From positions 1 through 17,522 of the forward strand of contig URAA01000018.1 in assembly GCA_900545785.1 (NCBI GenBank): DNA of 17,522 nt, written 5' to 3'. Made by a program: the position numbers and the translations under genes. The DNA is from an uncultured Dialister sp. (GTDB lineage: Bacteria > Bacillota > Negativicutes > Veillonellales > Dialisteraceae). The notes under the pieces are model-generated. The model saw only the letters and a list, made by a program, of their open reading frames with translations, did not search any database and was not told the DNA's origin. The first letter of the stretch is position 1; every line of letters starts with the position of its first letter. Below are positions 7,407 through 14,348 of this stretch, in pieces.

Positions 7407-7733
7407 ATGTTCGGTAATAAAGCACAAATGCAGAATATGCTGAAGAAAGCACGTAAAATGCAGGAAGATATGCAAAAAATGCAGGAAGAGTTAAAACAAC
7501 AGACCGTTGATGTTTCTGTCGGCGGCGGTGCAGTATCTATCACCATGAACGGTGAAAAACAAATCGTTTCTTTGAAAATTGCTAAAGATGCCATTGATCC
7601 GGAAGATCCTGAAATGTTGGAAGACTTGATTACCACTGCAGTGAACGAGGCCGGTAAAAAAGCGGATGATATGGTTCAAAAAGGCATGAGCAAGGTAACA
7701 GGAGGCCTCGGACTTCCCGGCGGCATGTTTTAA
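7407..7733 (+). CDS. ebfC: Nucleoid-associated YbaB/EbfC family protein
   Basis: A 108-residue DNA-binding protein of the YbaB/EbfC family, normally encoded between dnaX and recR. The N-terminal helix is methionine- and lysine-rich (about residues 6-30), followed by the beta region with VDVSVGGGAVSITMNG and a second helix. It ends in a Gly/Met tail, all typical. Family members dimerise and bind DNA; the precise role, possibly helping RecR or organising the nucleoid, is not settled. The start is ATG 7407, with AAGGAGG 8 nt upstream; an in-frame TTG at 7374 lacks a ribosome binding site. Its stop codon shares one base with the recR ATG (TAATG), indicating translational coupling. Confidence 0.94.
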   Translation: MFGNKAQMQNMLKKARKMQEDMQKMQEELKQQTVDVSVGGGAVSITMNGEKQIVSLKIAKDAIDPEDPEMLEDLITTAVNEAGKKADDMVQKGMSKVTGGLGLPGGMF

Positions 7734-8323
7734 TGAATGATGAATTGGAACTTTTGGCCGAACAATTCCGCAAACTTCCCGGTATCGGAGTAAAAACGGC
7801 ACGACGTCTCTCTTATTTTATGCTCGAAAGACCTCAAGCCGATGTAGATGCTTTTATTCATGTCATTCAGGATGCACGAAGCAAAAGTTGTTATTGTTCT
7901 CTTTGTTGTAATCTTTCTACATCCGATCCTTGTGAAATTTGCAGTGATGATCGAAGGGATCATTCGACTATTTGCGTGGTTGAACAGCCGCAGGATGTAC
8001 AGGCTTTGGAGCAGAGTCATGAATATCGCGGACTATACCATGTACTTCACGGTGCCTTGTCCCCGCTTGACGGAGTCGGTCCCGATCAGATAAAAATCAA
8101 AGAACTTTTGAAACGTCTTTCCGATGATGAAGTCAAAGAAATTATTTTGGCAACCGATCCCGATACGGAGGGTGAAGCGACAGCTTACTATATTTCTCGT
8201 CTGATAAAACCTTTAGGCATTCTTGTTACTCGAATTGCCCGCGGACTTCCTGCCGGCGGAGATATCGGATATGCCGACAGTATGACCTTGGCAGGGGCTG
8301 TAGAAAACAGAAAAGAAATGTAA
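7733..8323 (+). CDS. recR: Recombination mediator RecR
   Basis: With RecO (and RecF) RecR loads RecA on SSB-coated single-stranded DNA during gap repair. The 196-residue protein has the N-terminal helix-hairpin-helix KLPGIGVKTARR (14-25), a zinc finger with C55, C58, C67 and C70, and a Toprim domain with LATDPDTEGEATA (139-151). The C-terminus with GLPAGGDIGYAD is the usual Walker B-like end. The N-terminus is about six residues shorter than many RecR proteins, but the ATG overlaps the ebfC stop codon and no upstream start is available without a large overlap. I see no terminator directly after it. Confidence 0.97.
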   Translation: MNDELELLAEQFRKLPGIGVKTARRLSYFMLERPQADVDAFIHVIQDARSKSCYCSLCCNLSTSDPCEICSDDRRDHSTICVVEQPQDVQALEQSHEYRGLYHVLHGALSPLDGVGPDQIKIKELLKRLSDDEVKEIILATDPDTEGEATAYYISRLIKPLGILVTRIARGLPAGGDIGYADSMTLAGAVENRKEM

Positions 8324-8341
8324 TATAAGCACAACGGACGT

Positions 8342-8361
8342 TTTGATATCCTCTTATCAAA
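8342..8361. repeat. Inverted repeat, 7-bp arms, after recR
   Basis: TTTGATA (8342-8348) and TATCAAA (8355-8361) separated by 6 nt. No T-tract follows, so it is a poor terminator for recR; it may be an operator or a 3' hairpin. Confidence 0.5.
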
Positions 8362-8377
8362 CAAACCTTTATTTAAC

Positions 8378-8391
8378 GTATCGACCGATAC
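8378..8391. repeat. Short palindrome upstream of bofA
   Basis: GTATCG (8378-8383), two bases, CGATAC (8386-8391). The compact dyad has the size of a small regulator's site. No function is known. Confidence 0.45.
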
Positions 8392-8406
8392 TCTGCATTT
8401 TATAAA

Positions 8407-8447
8407 GGTAATTTATTTTATTTATAATCAAGATGAAATAAATTACC
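8407..8447. repeat. Long inverted repeat around a -10 hexamer, upstream of bofA
   Basis: Arms GGTAATTTATTT (8407-8418) and AAATAAATTACC (8436-8447) are perfectly complementary over 12 bp. As RNA the stem could extend by five more pairs (two G-U) to a 7-nt loop. TATAAT (8423-8428) lies between the arms, with only a weak -35 (TTATAA, 8400-8405, 17-nt spacer). This suggests an operator over the bofA promoter, or an RNA hairpin if transcription comes from recR. There is no T-tract. Confidence 0.65.
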
Positions 8448-8469
8448 ACACAGTTATCAGGAGGTCTCT

Positions 8470-8718
8470 ATGGAAATCATGGGCGTAGGCATTGTCGGCA
8501 TCATTACTTCTATTATTTTTATCCTTATTTTTTGGAAATTCTTAAGTTGTGCCATATTTCCTCTTTTAGGAAATATCATCGCTGGCGGAATTCTTTATTA
8601 TTTATTGGATGCGTTACAAATTGTTCATATGCATTGGAGCACATTTGATATCATCATTGTCGCTATTTTCGGTATTCCCGGGACAATTTTTCTTGCACTG
8701 CTCCGACTATTTTTTTAA
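8470..8718 (+). CDS. BofA-family small integral membrane protein
   Basis: An 82-residue, very hydrophobic protein with three likely membrane segments (about 5-25, 30-50 and 58-80). The end carries the family hallmark IFGIPGTIFLALL, and LLGNIIAGGILYYLLD matches the middle segment of the pro-sigma-K processing inhibitor BofA family. In B. subtilis BofA restrains the SpoIVFB protease during sporulation, and bofA lies just downstream of recR, as here. No other sporulation gene is in the window, so the role in this organism is unknown and I give no symbol. AGGAGG lies 5 nt before the ATG. The gene is preceded by inverted repeats and ends before a two-way terminator. Confidence 0.85.
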   Translation: MEIMGVGIVGIITSIIFILIFWKFLSCAIFPLLGNIIAGGILYYLLDALQIVHMHWSTFDIIIVAIFGIPGTIFLALLRLFF

Positions 8719-8781
8719 TATTTCATTTCCCAAATGAATATCTTCATCGGCAACTTGCTTTTTAACTTTGTAAGACGACAA

Positions 8782-8812
8782 AAAATACCGTATCTTAACG
8801 ATACGGTATTTT
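8782..8812. terminator. Bidirectional terminator between bofA and dnaJ
   Basis: Perfect 13-bp stem, 8782-8794 with 8800-8812 (core TACCGTATC/GATACGGTA), and a 5-nt loop. Flanking runs are A6 on the left, read as T6 on the minus strand, and T4 on the right. It serves both the plus-strand bofA and the minus-strand heat-shock operon, with the better T-tract for the latter. Confidence 0.93.
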
Positions 8813-8825
8813 AAAATACATATAT

Positions 8826-10007
8826 TCAGCAATTTTTGATTTTATCAATTATTTTATCCAGCCATGAACCTTTGCCCTTATATTGTGTCAAATCCTCTCC
8901 GGATAAATTGGCATAATTAAGCAATGCTTCTTTCTGGTCTTCTTTAAGCTTCTTAGGCACCTTGACTTTTACTTCTACATAAAGATTTCCTTTATGATTT
9001 CCCTGCAAATGAGGCATCCCTTCCCCTGCAATGCGGAAACGGGTTTCACTTTGTGTACCTGCCGGTATCTTAAGTTCCACTTCTTTTTCTAAAGTTTTTA
9101 CATGAATCGTGCTTCCCAGTGCCGCCGTAGGAAAAGAAATATCCGCTTTACAATATAAATCGTCTCCGGATCTTTCAAAGTCAGGATCGGATTTCACATA
9201 AATATAAACATATAGATCTCCTTTCGGACCGCCGCGTTTTCCCGGCTCACCTTCTCCGGACACACGCATTCTCACACCCGAATCTGCTCCGGCAGGGATA
9301 TTTACTTCTATTGTTTTCTGTTTTCTTTCCGTTCCTGCACCATGACAACGATTACATTTATTTTTGATTATTTTACCTGTGCCGCCACAAGTAGAGCAGG
9401 TTACTATATTAACCATTTGTCCGAACGGACTGTTTCTCACAACCCTTTGTTGGCCGCTCCCGTGACAAGTATCACAAGTTTCGACAGATGATCCCGGTTC
9501 TGCTCCGCTTCCCTGACAACGGCTGCAAGTTTCATTCTTTGTAACAGTAAATTTCTTACGAACCCCCTTGGCCGCTTCCCGTAAAGTGATTTCCATGTCA
9601 TAGCGTAAATCTGCTCCCGCTTCCGGCCCGGTGCTGTTTCTCCGACTGCCTCCGGTGAACATATCAAATATATCACCCATATCAAAGCCGCCCTGAGATC
9701 CGCCAAAACCGCCGAAATCGAAACCGCCGAAGCCGCCAAATCCGCCGGCTCCCGGTCCGCCCCCTTGCTGAGATGCCTGCCTGAAAGCATCGTGCCCCAT
9801 TTGATCATATTGTGCTCTTTTATCCGCATCGGAAAGGACATGATAAGCTTCATTGACTTCTTTAAATTTTTCTTCCGCCTCTTTAGGGTTTGATTTATTC
9901 AAGTCCGGATGATATTTCCGTGCTAATTTTCTATATGCTTTTTTTATATCTTCGTCCGCAGCATTTTTATCAACACCGAGAACTTCATAATAATCCCGAT
10001 TTGCCAT
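8826..10007 (-). CDS. dnaJ: Chaperone protein DnaJ (Hsp40)
   Basis: Co-chaperone that delivers unfolded substrates to DnaK and stimulates its ATPase. The J domain has HPD at 33-35. It is followed by a Gly/Phe-rich region (about 82-120). The zinc-binding domain has four CxxCxGxG repeats (C161/C164, C178/C181, C204/C207, C218/C221), then the substrate-binding domains, making a full type I DnaJ of 393 residues. I take ATG 10005-10007 (MANRDYYEVLGV) as the start. The frame stays open upstream to 10061, but that extension is not DnaJ-like and has no ribosome binding site. The only SD-like sequence, AAAGGA, is 13 nt before the ATG, unusually far. Last gene of the hrcA operon, 139 nt after dnaK. Confidence 0.97.
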   Translation of the reverse strand: MANRDYYEVLGVDKNAADEDIKKAYRKLARKYHPDLNKSNPKEAEEKFKEVNEAYHVLSDADKRAQYDQMGHDAFRQASQQGGGPGAGGFGGFGGFDFGGFGGSQGGFDMGDIFDMFTGGSRRNSTGPEAGADLRYDMEITLREAAKGVRKKFTVTKNETCSRCQGSGAEPGSSVETCDTCHGSGQQRVVRNSPFGQMVNIVTCSTCGGTGKIIKNKCNRCHGAGTERKQKTIEVNIPAGADSGVRMRVSGEGEPGKRGGPKGDLYVYIYVKSDPDFERSGDDLYCKADISFPTAALGSTIHVKTLEKEVELKIPAGTQSETRFRIAGEGMPHLQGNHKGNLYVEVKVKVPKKLKEDQKEALLNYANLSGEDLTQYKGKGSWLDKIIDKIKNC

Positions 10008-10020
10008 TAGGGAAACACAA

Positions 10021-10026
10021 TCCTTT
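10021..10026 (-). promoter_or_regulatory. Distant SD-like sequence of dnaJ
   Basis: AAAGGA on the minus strand, 13 nt before the dnaJ ATG. The spacing is longer than the usual 5-9 nt, so translation may be weak or use another feature. Confidence 0.4.
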
Positions 10027-10146
10027 ATAAATACAAATAGCGTTGAGCCGTGCATCTTCATTCATAAAAATAAAGAAACGGAATGAAAGATCACAGCCCA
10101 TCGCCGATTATTTAAATAAAATTTACTACAGTAAAGATTCGATCAA

Positions 10147-12027
10147 TTATTTTTTATCATCATCGACAACTTTATAATCTGCATCAACTACATTATCATC
10201 TGACTTTTCAGCCTTCTCGGCATTTTCTTGCTGCTGCGGACCTGCCTGCTGAGCACCGGCTGCCCCCTGCTGTGACTGCTGAGCCTGCTGGTACATTTTG
10301 CTTGTCATTTCATAGAGCGGTTTTGTCAATGCTTCCGCATCAGCTTTCATTTGTTCCGGATCTTCACCCTTCAAAGATTCACGAAGTTTGGAGATTGCTT
10401 CATTAATTTCTTTTACCTTATCGGCATCTGCTTTATCTCCCAAATCTTTGATCGTCTTTTCTGCCTGATAAATTAAAGATTCGCCTTGATTTCTCTGTTC
10501 AATCAGTTCTTTCCGTTTTTTATCCTCTTCTTCATGAGCTTTTGCATCCTGCTGCATTCTTTCAATTTCTTCATCAGACAATCCGGATGATGATTTAATA
10601 TCAATTCTCTGTTCTTTGCCTGTCCCCAAGTCTTTTGCAGATACATGGACAATACCGTTCGCATCGATATCAAAAGTAACCTGAATTTGAGGGACTCCGC
10701 GCGGTGCGGGGGGAATGTCGGTTAATTCAAAACGTCCGAGAGTTTTGTTATTTGCTGCCATAGGACGTTCGCCCTGCAACACATGGATATCCACAGAGGG
10801 CTGATTATCACTTGCCGTAGAGAATACTTGGCTCTTAGATGTCGGAATGGTTGTATTTCTCTTAATCATAGTAGTAAATACGCCGCCCAATGTTTCAATC
10901 CCCAATGATAACGGTGTTACGTCAAGAAGGAGTACGTCCTTGACTTCCCCTTTTAATACACCGGCCTGAATGGCTGCCCCTACGGCTACCGATTCATCGG
11001 GATTTACACTCTTGCTCGGTTCTTTGCCGAATTTATTTTTGATTAAAGCCTGTACGGCGGGAATACGGGAAGAACCGCCGACAAGCAATACTTTATCAAT
11101 ATCGTTGACCGTGAGGCCTGCATCTTTTAATGCAATATCAATCGGTTCCACCGTATCCTGCACCAGATCTTCCGTAATTTTATCAAACATGGCACGGGAT
11201 AAAGAAGCATCAAAATGCACCGGCTGGCCGTTCATATCCATGGTAAGGAACGGTAAATTTATATCTGTATTCATTACATTGGATAATTCAATTTTTGCTT
11301 TTTCTGCCGCTTCTTTTAATCTTTTATTCGTCATCGGATCACGACGGAGTTCAAATCCATTCTGTGCTTTAAAAGTGGTAGCGATCCAATCCATAATGCG
11401 GGCATCAAAATCATCTCCGCCGAGATGTCCATTCCCGTGAGATGCCTCAACTTCGAATACACCGTCTGCCAAATTCAAAATGGACACATCGAATGTACCC
11501 CCGCCGAGGTCATAAACAAGGAATCTGTGTTCTTTTCCGTCATTTACTTTATCAAGCCCATAAGCCAAAGATGATGCGGTCGGTTCGTTAATGATACGAA
11601 GAACATTTAATCCTGCAATGGCGCCGGCATCTTTCGTTGCCTGACGCTGACTGTCGGTAAAATAAGCGGGGCAGGTAATAACTGCATCAGTTACACTTTC
11701 ACCCAAATAAGCTTCGGCATCAGCTTTTAATTTCTGAAGAATCATCGCGGAAACTTCCTGCGGTGTATATGATTTATCTCCGATATTTACTTTATAATTT
11801 GCTTCACCCATATGACGTTTAATGGAAACAACCGTGCGATCCGGATTGGACACAGCCTGGTTTTTTGCCAATTGACCTACAAGACGTTCTCCTGTTTTAG
11901 AAAAACCTACAACAGAAGGAGTAAGACGGGAACCTTCCGCATTGGGAATGACAACAGGTTCTCCCCCTTCCATAACTGCTACAACAGAGTTGGTTGTACC
12001 AAGATCGATACCAATTACTTTTGACAT
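10147..12027 (-). CDS. dnaK: Chaperone protein DnaK (Hsp70)
   Basis: ATP-dependent chaperone working with DnaJ and GrpE. The 626-residue protein starts MSKVIGIDLGTTNS (phosphate-1 motif). It has the phosphate-2 motif VYDLGGGTFDVSIL and the adenosine motif VLLVGGSSRIPA, a DVTPLSLGIETLGG linker into the substrate-binding domain, and a Gln-rich tail ending VDADYKVVDDDKK. It lacks the roughly 24-residue insertion that proteobacterial DnaK carries after the IKR motif near residue 75, which is the normal Bacillota form and not a deletion. AAAGGGGA lies about 8 nt before the ATG. It sits 49 nt after grpE in the CIRCE-controlled operon. Confidence 0.98.
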   Translation of the reverse strand: MSKVIGIDLGTTNSVVAVMEGGEPVVIPNAEGSRLTPSVVGFSKTGERLVGQLAKNQAVSNPDRTVVSIKRHMGEANYKVNIGDKSYTPQEVSAMILQKLKADAEAYLGESVTDAVITCPAYFTDSQRQATKDAGAIAGLNVLRIINEPTASSLAYGLDKVNDGKEHRFLVYDLGGGTFDVSILNLADGVFEVEASHGNGHLGGDDFDARIMDWIATTFKAQNGFELRRDPMTNKRLKEAAEKAKIELSNVMNTDINLPFLTMDMNGQPVHFDASLSRAMFDKITEDLVQDTVEPIDIALKDAGLTVNDIDKVLLVGGSSRIPAVQALIKNKFGKEPSKSVNPDESVAVGAAIQAGVLKGEVKDVLLLDVTPLSLGIETLGGVFTTMIKRNTTIPTSKSQVFSTASDNQPSVDIHVLQGERPMAANNKTLGRFELTDIPPAPRGVPQIQVTFDIDANGIVHVSAKDLGTGKEQRIDIKSSSGLSDEEIERMQQDAKAHEEEDKKRKELIEQRNQGESLIYQAEKTIKDLGDKADADKVKEINEAISKLRESLKGEDPEQMKADAEALTKPLYEMTSKMYQQAQQSQQGAAGAQQAGPQQQENAEKAEKSDDNVVDADYKVVDDDKK

Positions 12028-12076
12028 TTAAAATGTCCCCTTTCTTTTGTTTATCAGTAATAATTCTATATTTATC

Positions 12077-12682
12077 TTACGGTTTATGTGATACTTGAAC
12101 GGCTGCATGACGCAGGACTTCATCTTTATACATATATCCCTTTTTCAAAACCAGAGACACCGTATCATCTTCCAATTCATCAGAAACCGTCTGCATAATC
12201 GCTTCGTGAAAATAAGGATCAAACGGCTTCCCCAAAGAATCCATTTCCGTGACACCGAAATCATTCAAAACTTTAACAAATTGTTTAATAAGCATTTCTA
12301 CGCCTTGGATAAAGGCATCCCCGGGATTGCTCTTTTTTATTTGCAACAAAGCCATTTCGAAGTTATCCACAACCGGTAAAAAAGCTTTCAAAGTATCTGC
12401 CCGTATCATATCGGTCGCTTTTGCTTCATTTTCACGGGTACGACGCCTGAAATTATCAAAATCAGCCTGAAGCCTTACATATTGAGAAAGTGCCGTTGTC
12501 AATTTTGACTCGGCTTCTTCTCTTTTAGCTTCCGCTTCTGCAGCCTCCTTTTTTGCTTTTTCCGCTTCCTCTTTCAAAAAAGCCGTTTCTTCAATCTGTT
12601 CTTCGGACAAAACATCCGCCGCCTTCACATCCTTATCATCGGTTCTTTCATCATTTTCAATGTTCTTTTTATCTTCCGTCAT
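12077..12682 (-). CDS. grpE: Nucleotide exchange factor GrpE
   Basis: Homodimeric factor that releases ADP from DnaK. The 201-residue product has a highly charged N-terminus (about 1-35), a long coiled coil (about 36-95) rich in Glu, Lys and Ala, then the conserved RLQADFDNFRRRT segment and the beta-wing end with GYMYKDEVLRHAAVQVS. GGGAGGT lies 7 nt before the ATG. The gap to hrcA upstream is 43 nt and the gap to dnaK downstream is 49 nt, with no terminator in either, consistent with one operon. Confidence 0.96.
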   Translation of the reverse strand: MTEDKKNIENDERTDDKDVKAADVLSEEQIEETAFLKEEAEKAKKEAAEAEAKREEAESKLTTALSQYVRLQADFDNFRRRTRENEAKATDMIRADTLKAFLPVVDNFEMALLQIKKSNPGDAFIQGVEMLIKQFVKVLNDFGVTEMDSLGKPFDPYFHEAIMQTVSDELEDDTVSLVLKKGYMYKDEVLRHAAVQVSHKP

Positions 12683-12725
12683 TGGCGGAACCTCCCAATT
12701 TATATTTTAAATCAACTGAGGGAAA

Positions 12726-13787
12726 TCAAGAAAAATTCCCTTTTAACAACTCATTCAGCCGTTGCTGCATATAATACATCATCCCGATAACTTTACTGTA
12801 TTGCATCCGCGTAGGTCCTAAAACCGCAACAGAACCGATCACTTTTCCGTTTGAAGTAAACTGCGCTCGAACAACCGATAAGTCTGAAAATGTTTTGAAC
12901 AAGTTCTCCATACCGATATGAACGGCAATCGGTTTATCCATCGAAGAAAGAAGCATACTTTCCAAAATATCCCTTTCTTCCAATAGATTTAAAATATCCT
13001 GTACTTTCTCTACATTTTGGAATTCCGGCTGTTCAATCAGCTGAGATGCTCCGCCGGAATACACTTGATTCTTCGGAGTGAGTGCCTGTTCCATCGCCGT
13101 AAATATAGACATATAGGAAGATAAATCTTTTTCCAGATCTTTTTGAAATGACAGAATTAAAGATTCACTCATGCTGTCAATATATTTACCGTGAAGGAAA
13201 TGATTCAATTTATCCGCCACAAGCTGCATTTCATCAAAAGATGATCCTTGCGGTATATTGACGATGGAATTGGATACATTTCCGTCCCCTGTTACCACCA
13301 AAAGGATGGCTCTCTTTTCATCCAACGGAAGAAACCTTACATAATTGAATGTGCTCTTTGCTGCCGATGATGCAGCAACCGACAGCGAGTGGGTCAGTTC
13401 CGCCACTACTTTTGCCATATTACGGAATATTTCATCCATTTTCGTAATATGTTCCGTAAGCATTCCTTCCAGCAATACTTCTTCTTCTGATGTAACGGGC
13501 GCCGGCTGCATCAACCAGTCTACATAATATCGATATCCTTTAATGGAAGGTACCCTTCCCGATGAAGCATGGGGCTGTTCCAAATATCCCGCATCCTCTA
13601 AATCCTGCATTTCATTTCGTATGGTGGCACTGCTTACTCCGAGATTATATTTTTTTTCAATCGTACGAGAGCCTACCGGTTCCGCTGTTAAAGAATAGTC
13701 CTGTACAATAGCCCATAATACTCTTCTTTTCCGCTCATTCAAATCATTCATACCGTTAAGGCCGTCATCTGCTTTATGTTTTGCCAT
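12726..13787 (-). CDS. hrcA: Heat-inducible transcription repressor HrcA
   Basis: Repressor that binds CIRCE and is kept active by GroEL/GroES in studied species. It has an N-terminal winged helix (about residues 15-90) with VGSRTI, GVSSATIRNEM and the wing HASSGRVPS, followed by the GAF-like dimerisation domain. The C-terminus contains IGSVAVLGPTRMQY and ends with a helix. The 353-residue length is normal. The start ATG 13785-13787 has AAGGTGA 5 nt upstream; an in-frame GTG at 13796 lies inside that ribosome binding site. The CIRCE element begins 18 nt upstream of the ATG, in the leader, so HrcA represses its own operon. Confidence 0.97.
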   Translation of the reverse strand: MAKHKADDGLNGMNDLNERKRRVLWAIVQDYSLTAEPVGSRTIEKKYNLGVSSATIRNEMQDLEDAGYLEQPHASSGRVPSIKGYRYYVDWLMQPAPVTSEEEVLLEGMLTEHITKMDEIFRNMAKVVAELTHSLSVAASSAAKSTFNYVRFLPLDEKRAILLVVTGDGNVSNSIVNIPQGSSFDEMQLVADKLNHFLHGKYIDSMSESLILSFQKDLEKDLSSYMSIFTAMEQALTPKNQVYSGGASQLIEQPEFQNVEKVQDILNLLEERDILESMLLSSMDKPIAVHIGMENLFKTFSDLSVVRAQFTSNGKVIGSVAVLGPTRMQYSKVIGMMYYMQQRLNELLKGNFS

Positions 13788-13805
13788 CTTTATCACCTTA
13801 CTTTA

Positions 13806-13832
13806 TTAGCACTCATGTTAAACGAGTGCTAA
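13806..13832 (-). promoter_or_regulatory. CIRCE operator (HrcA binding site)
   Basis: TTAGCACTC-N9-GAGTGCTAA, a perfect match to the CIRCE consensus including the 9-nt spacing. It lies just downstream of the predicted transcription start of hrcA-grpE-dnaK-dnaJ, the usual position for repression. It is the only copy I find in the window. Confidence 0.98.
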
Positions 13833-13843
13833 ACTACATTATC

Positions 13844-13872
13844 AGTATATGCCCCGCCCCGCAGAATGTCAA
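13844..13872 (-). promoter_or_regulatory. Sigma-A promoter of the hrcA operon
   Basis: Minus strand TTGACA (13867-13872), 17-nt spacer, TATACT (13844-13849). The spacer is strikingly G-rich (GCGGGGCGGGGC). Predicted start is near 13837, a few bases before CIRCE. Confidence 0.9.
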
Positions 13873-13918
13873 TAGATTATCAATAAAAGTATGCTTTATA
13901 AATCAAAACCATCTCCAT

Positions 13919-13957
13919 AAAAAAGGCTGTGAAAATGAAAAATTTTCACAGCCTTTT
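13919..13957 (-). terminator. Terminator of RNase P RNA gene
   Basis: A perfect 16-bp stem, 13921-13936 with 13942-13957 (core GGCTGTGAAAAT), and a 5-nt loop. On the minus strand the stem ends in T6. It lies just after the rnpB 3' end. Confidence 0.9.
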
Positions 13958-13964
13958 ATTTTTC

Positions 13965-14313
13965 ATGGCGAGCAGTCAATAAGCCGAGTTCTGTACCGCC
14001 AATGCGGTGATGATTATCTATCTAGCCAACAAATTGCTTTGTTGATCAAGCGACGCAACCCGGAAGGTCAGCGGGCAACCTCAACCCTTCCCTATTCGGT
14101 CTTGCTTCGGATGGGGTTTACCAAGCCGGACGGTCTCCCGTCTGCTGGTGCGCTCTTACCGCACCTTTCCACCCTTACCGTTTACACGGCGGTTTCCTTT
14201 TCTATGGCACTTTCCCTGGGGTTACCCCCGCCGGACGTTATCCGGCATCCTGCCCTGCGAAGCTCGGACTTTCCTCACGCCTTACGGCCCGCAATCATCT
14301 TTCTTGCTCGCGT
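13965..14313 (-). ncRNA. rnpB: RNase P RNA component
   Basis: Catalytic RNA that trims the 5' leader of pre-tRNAs. Minus-strand signatures: GAGGAAAGTCCG (14265-14276), a later GGGTGGAAAGGTGCGGTAAGAG segment, GGTAAACCCC and, near the 3' end, ACAGAACTCGGCTTA (13980-13994), which is diagnostic for the gene. P1 forms between GCGAGCA at the 5' end (14305-14311) and TGCTCGC at the 3' end (13968-13974). The length of about 350 nt is normal for bacterial RNase P RNA; I think type A but did not fold it fully. It has its own promoter and terminator. The plus-strand open frames over it are not genes. Ends are estimated to within a few bases. Confidence 0.97.
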
Positions 14314-14318
14314 GTAAC

Positions 14319-14347
14319 AGTATATCACGCCATATTTCTCATTTCAA
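14319..14347 (-). promoter_or_regulatory. Promoter of rnpB
   Basis: Minus strand TTGAAA (14342-14347), 17-nt spacer, TATACT (14319-14324) with a TGA extension (TGATATACT). Predicted start is near 14312, at the 5' strand of P1. The -35 begins one base after the stop codon of the Nif3-family gene. Confidence 0.88.
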
Positions 14348-14348
14348 C

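Noticed and set aside
9640..9780. Repetitive GGX/Phe-rich DNA in dnaJ
   Set aside because: It encodes the normal Gly/Phe-rich linker of type I DnaJ, not a DNA repeat element.
10080..10135. Hairpin plus T-rich stretch after dnaK as a terminator
   Set aside because: The stem is only 5 A/T-rich pairs and the T-tract is interrupted; too weak to list as a terminator.
11700..11860. Apparent deletion in DnaK near residue 75-95
   Set aside because: The missing segment is an insertion specific to proteobacterial-type DnaK; its absence is normal for Bacillota.
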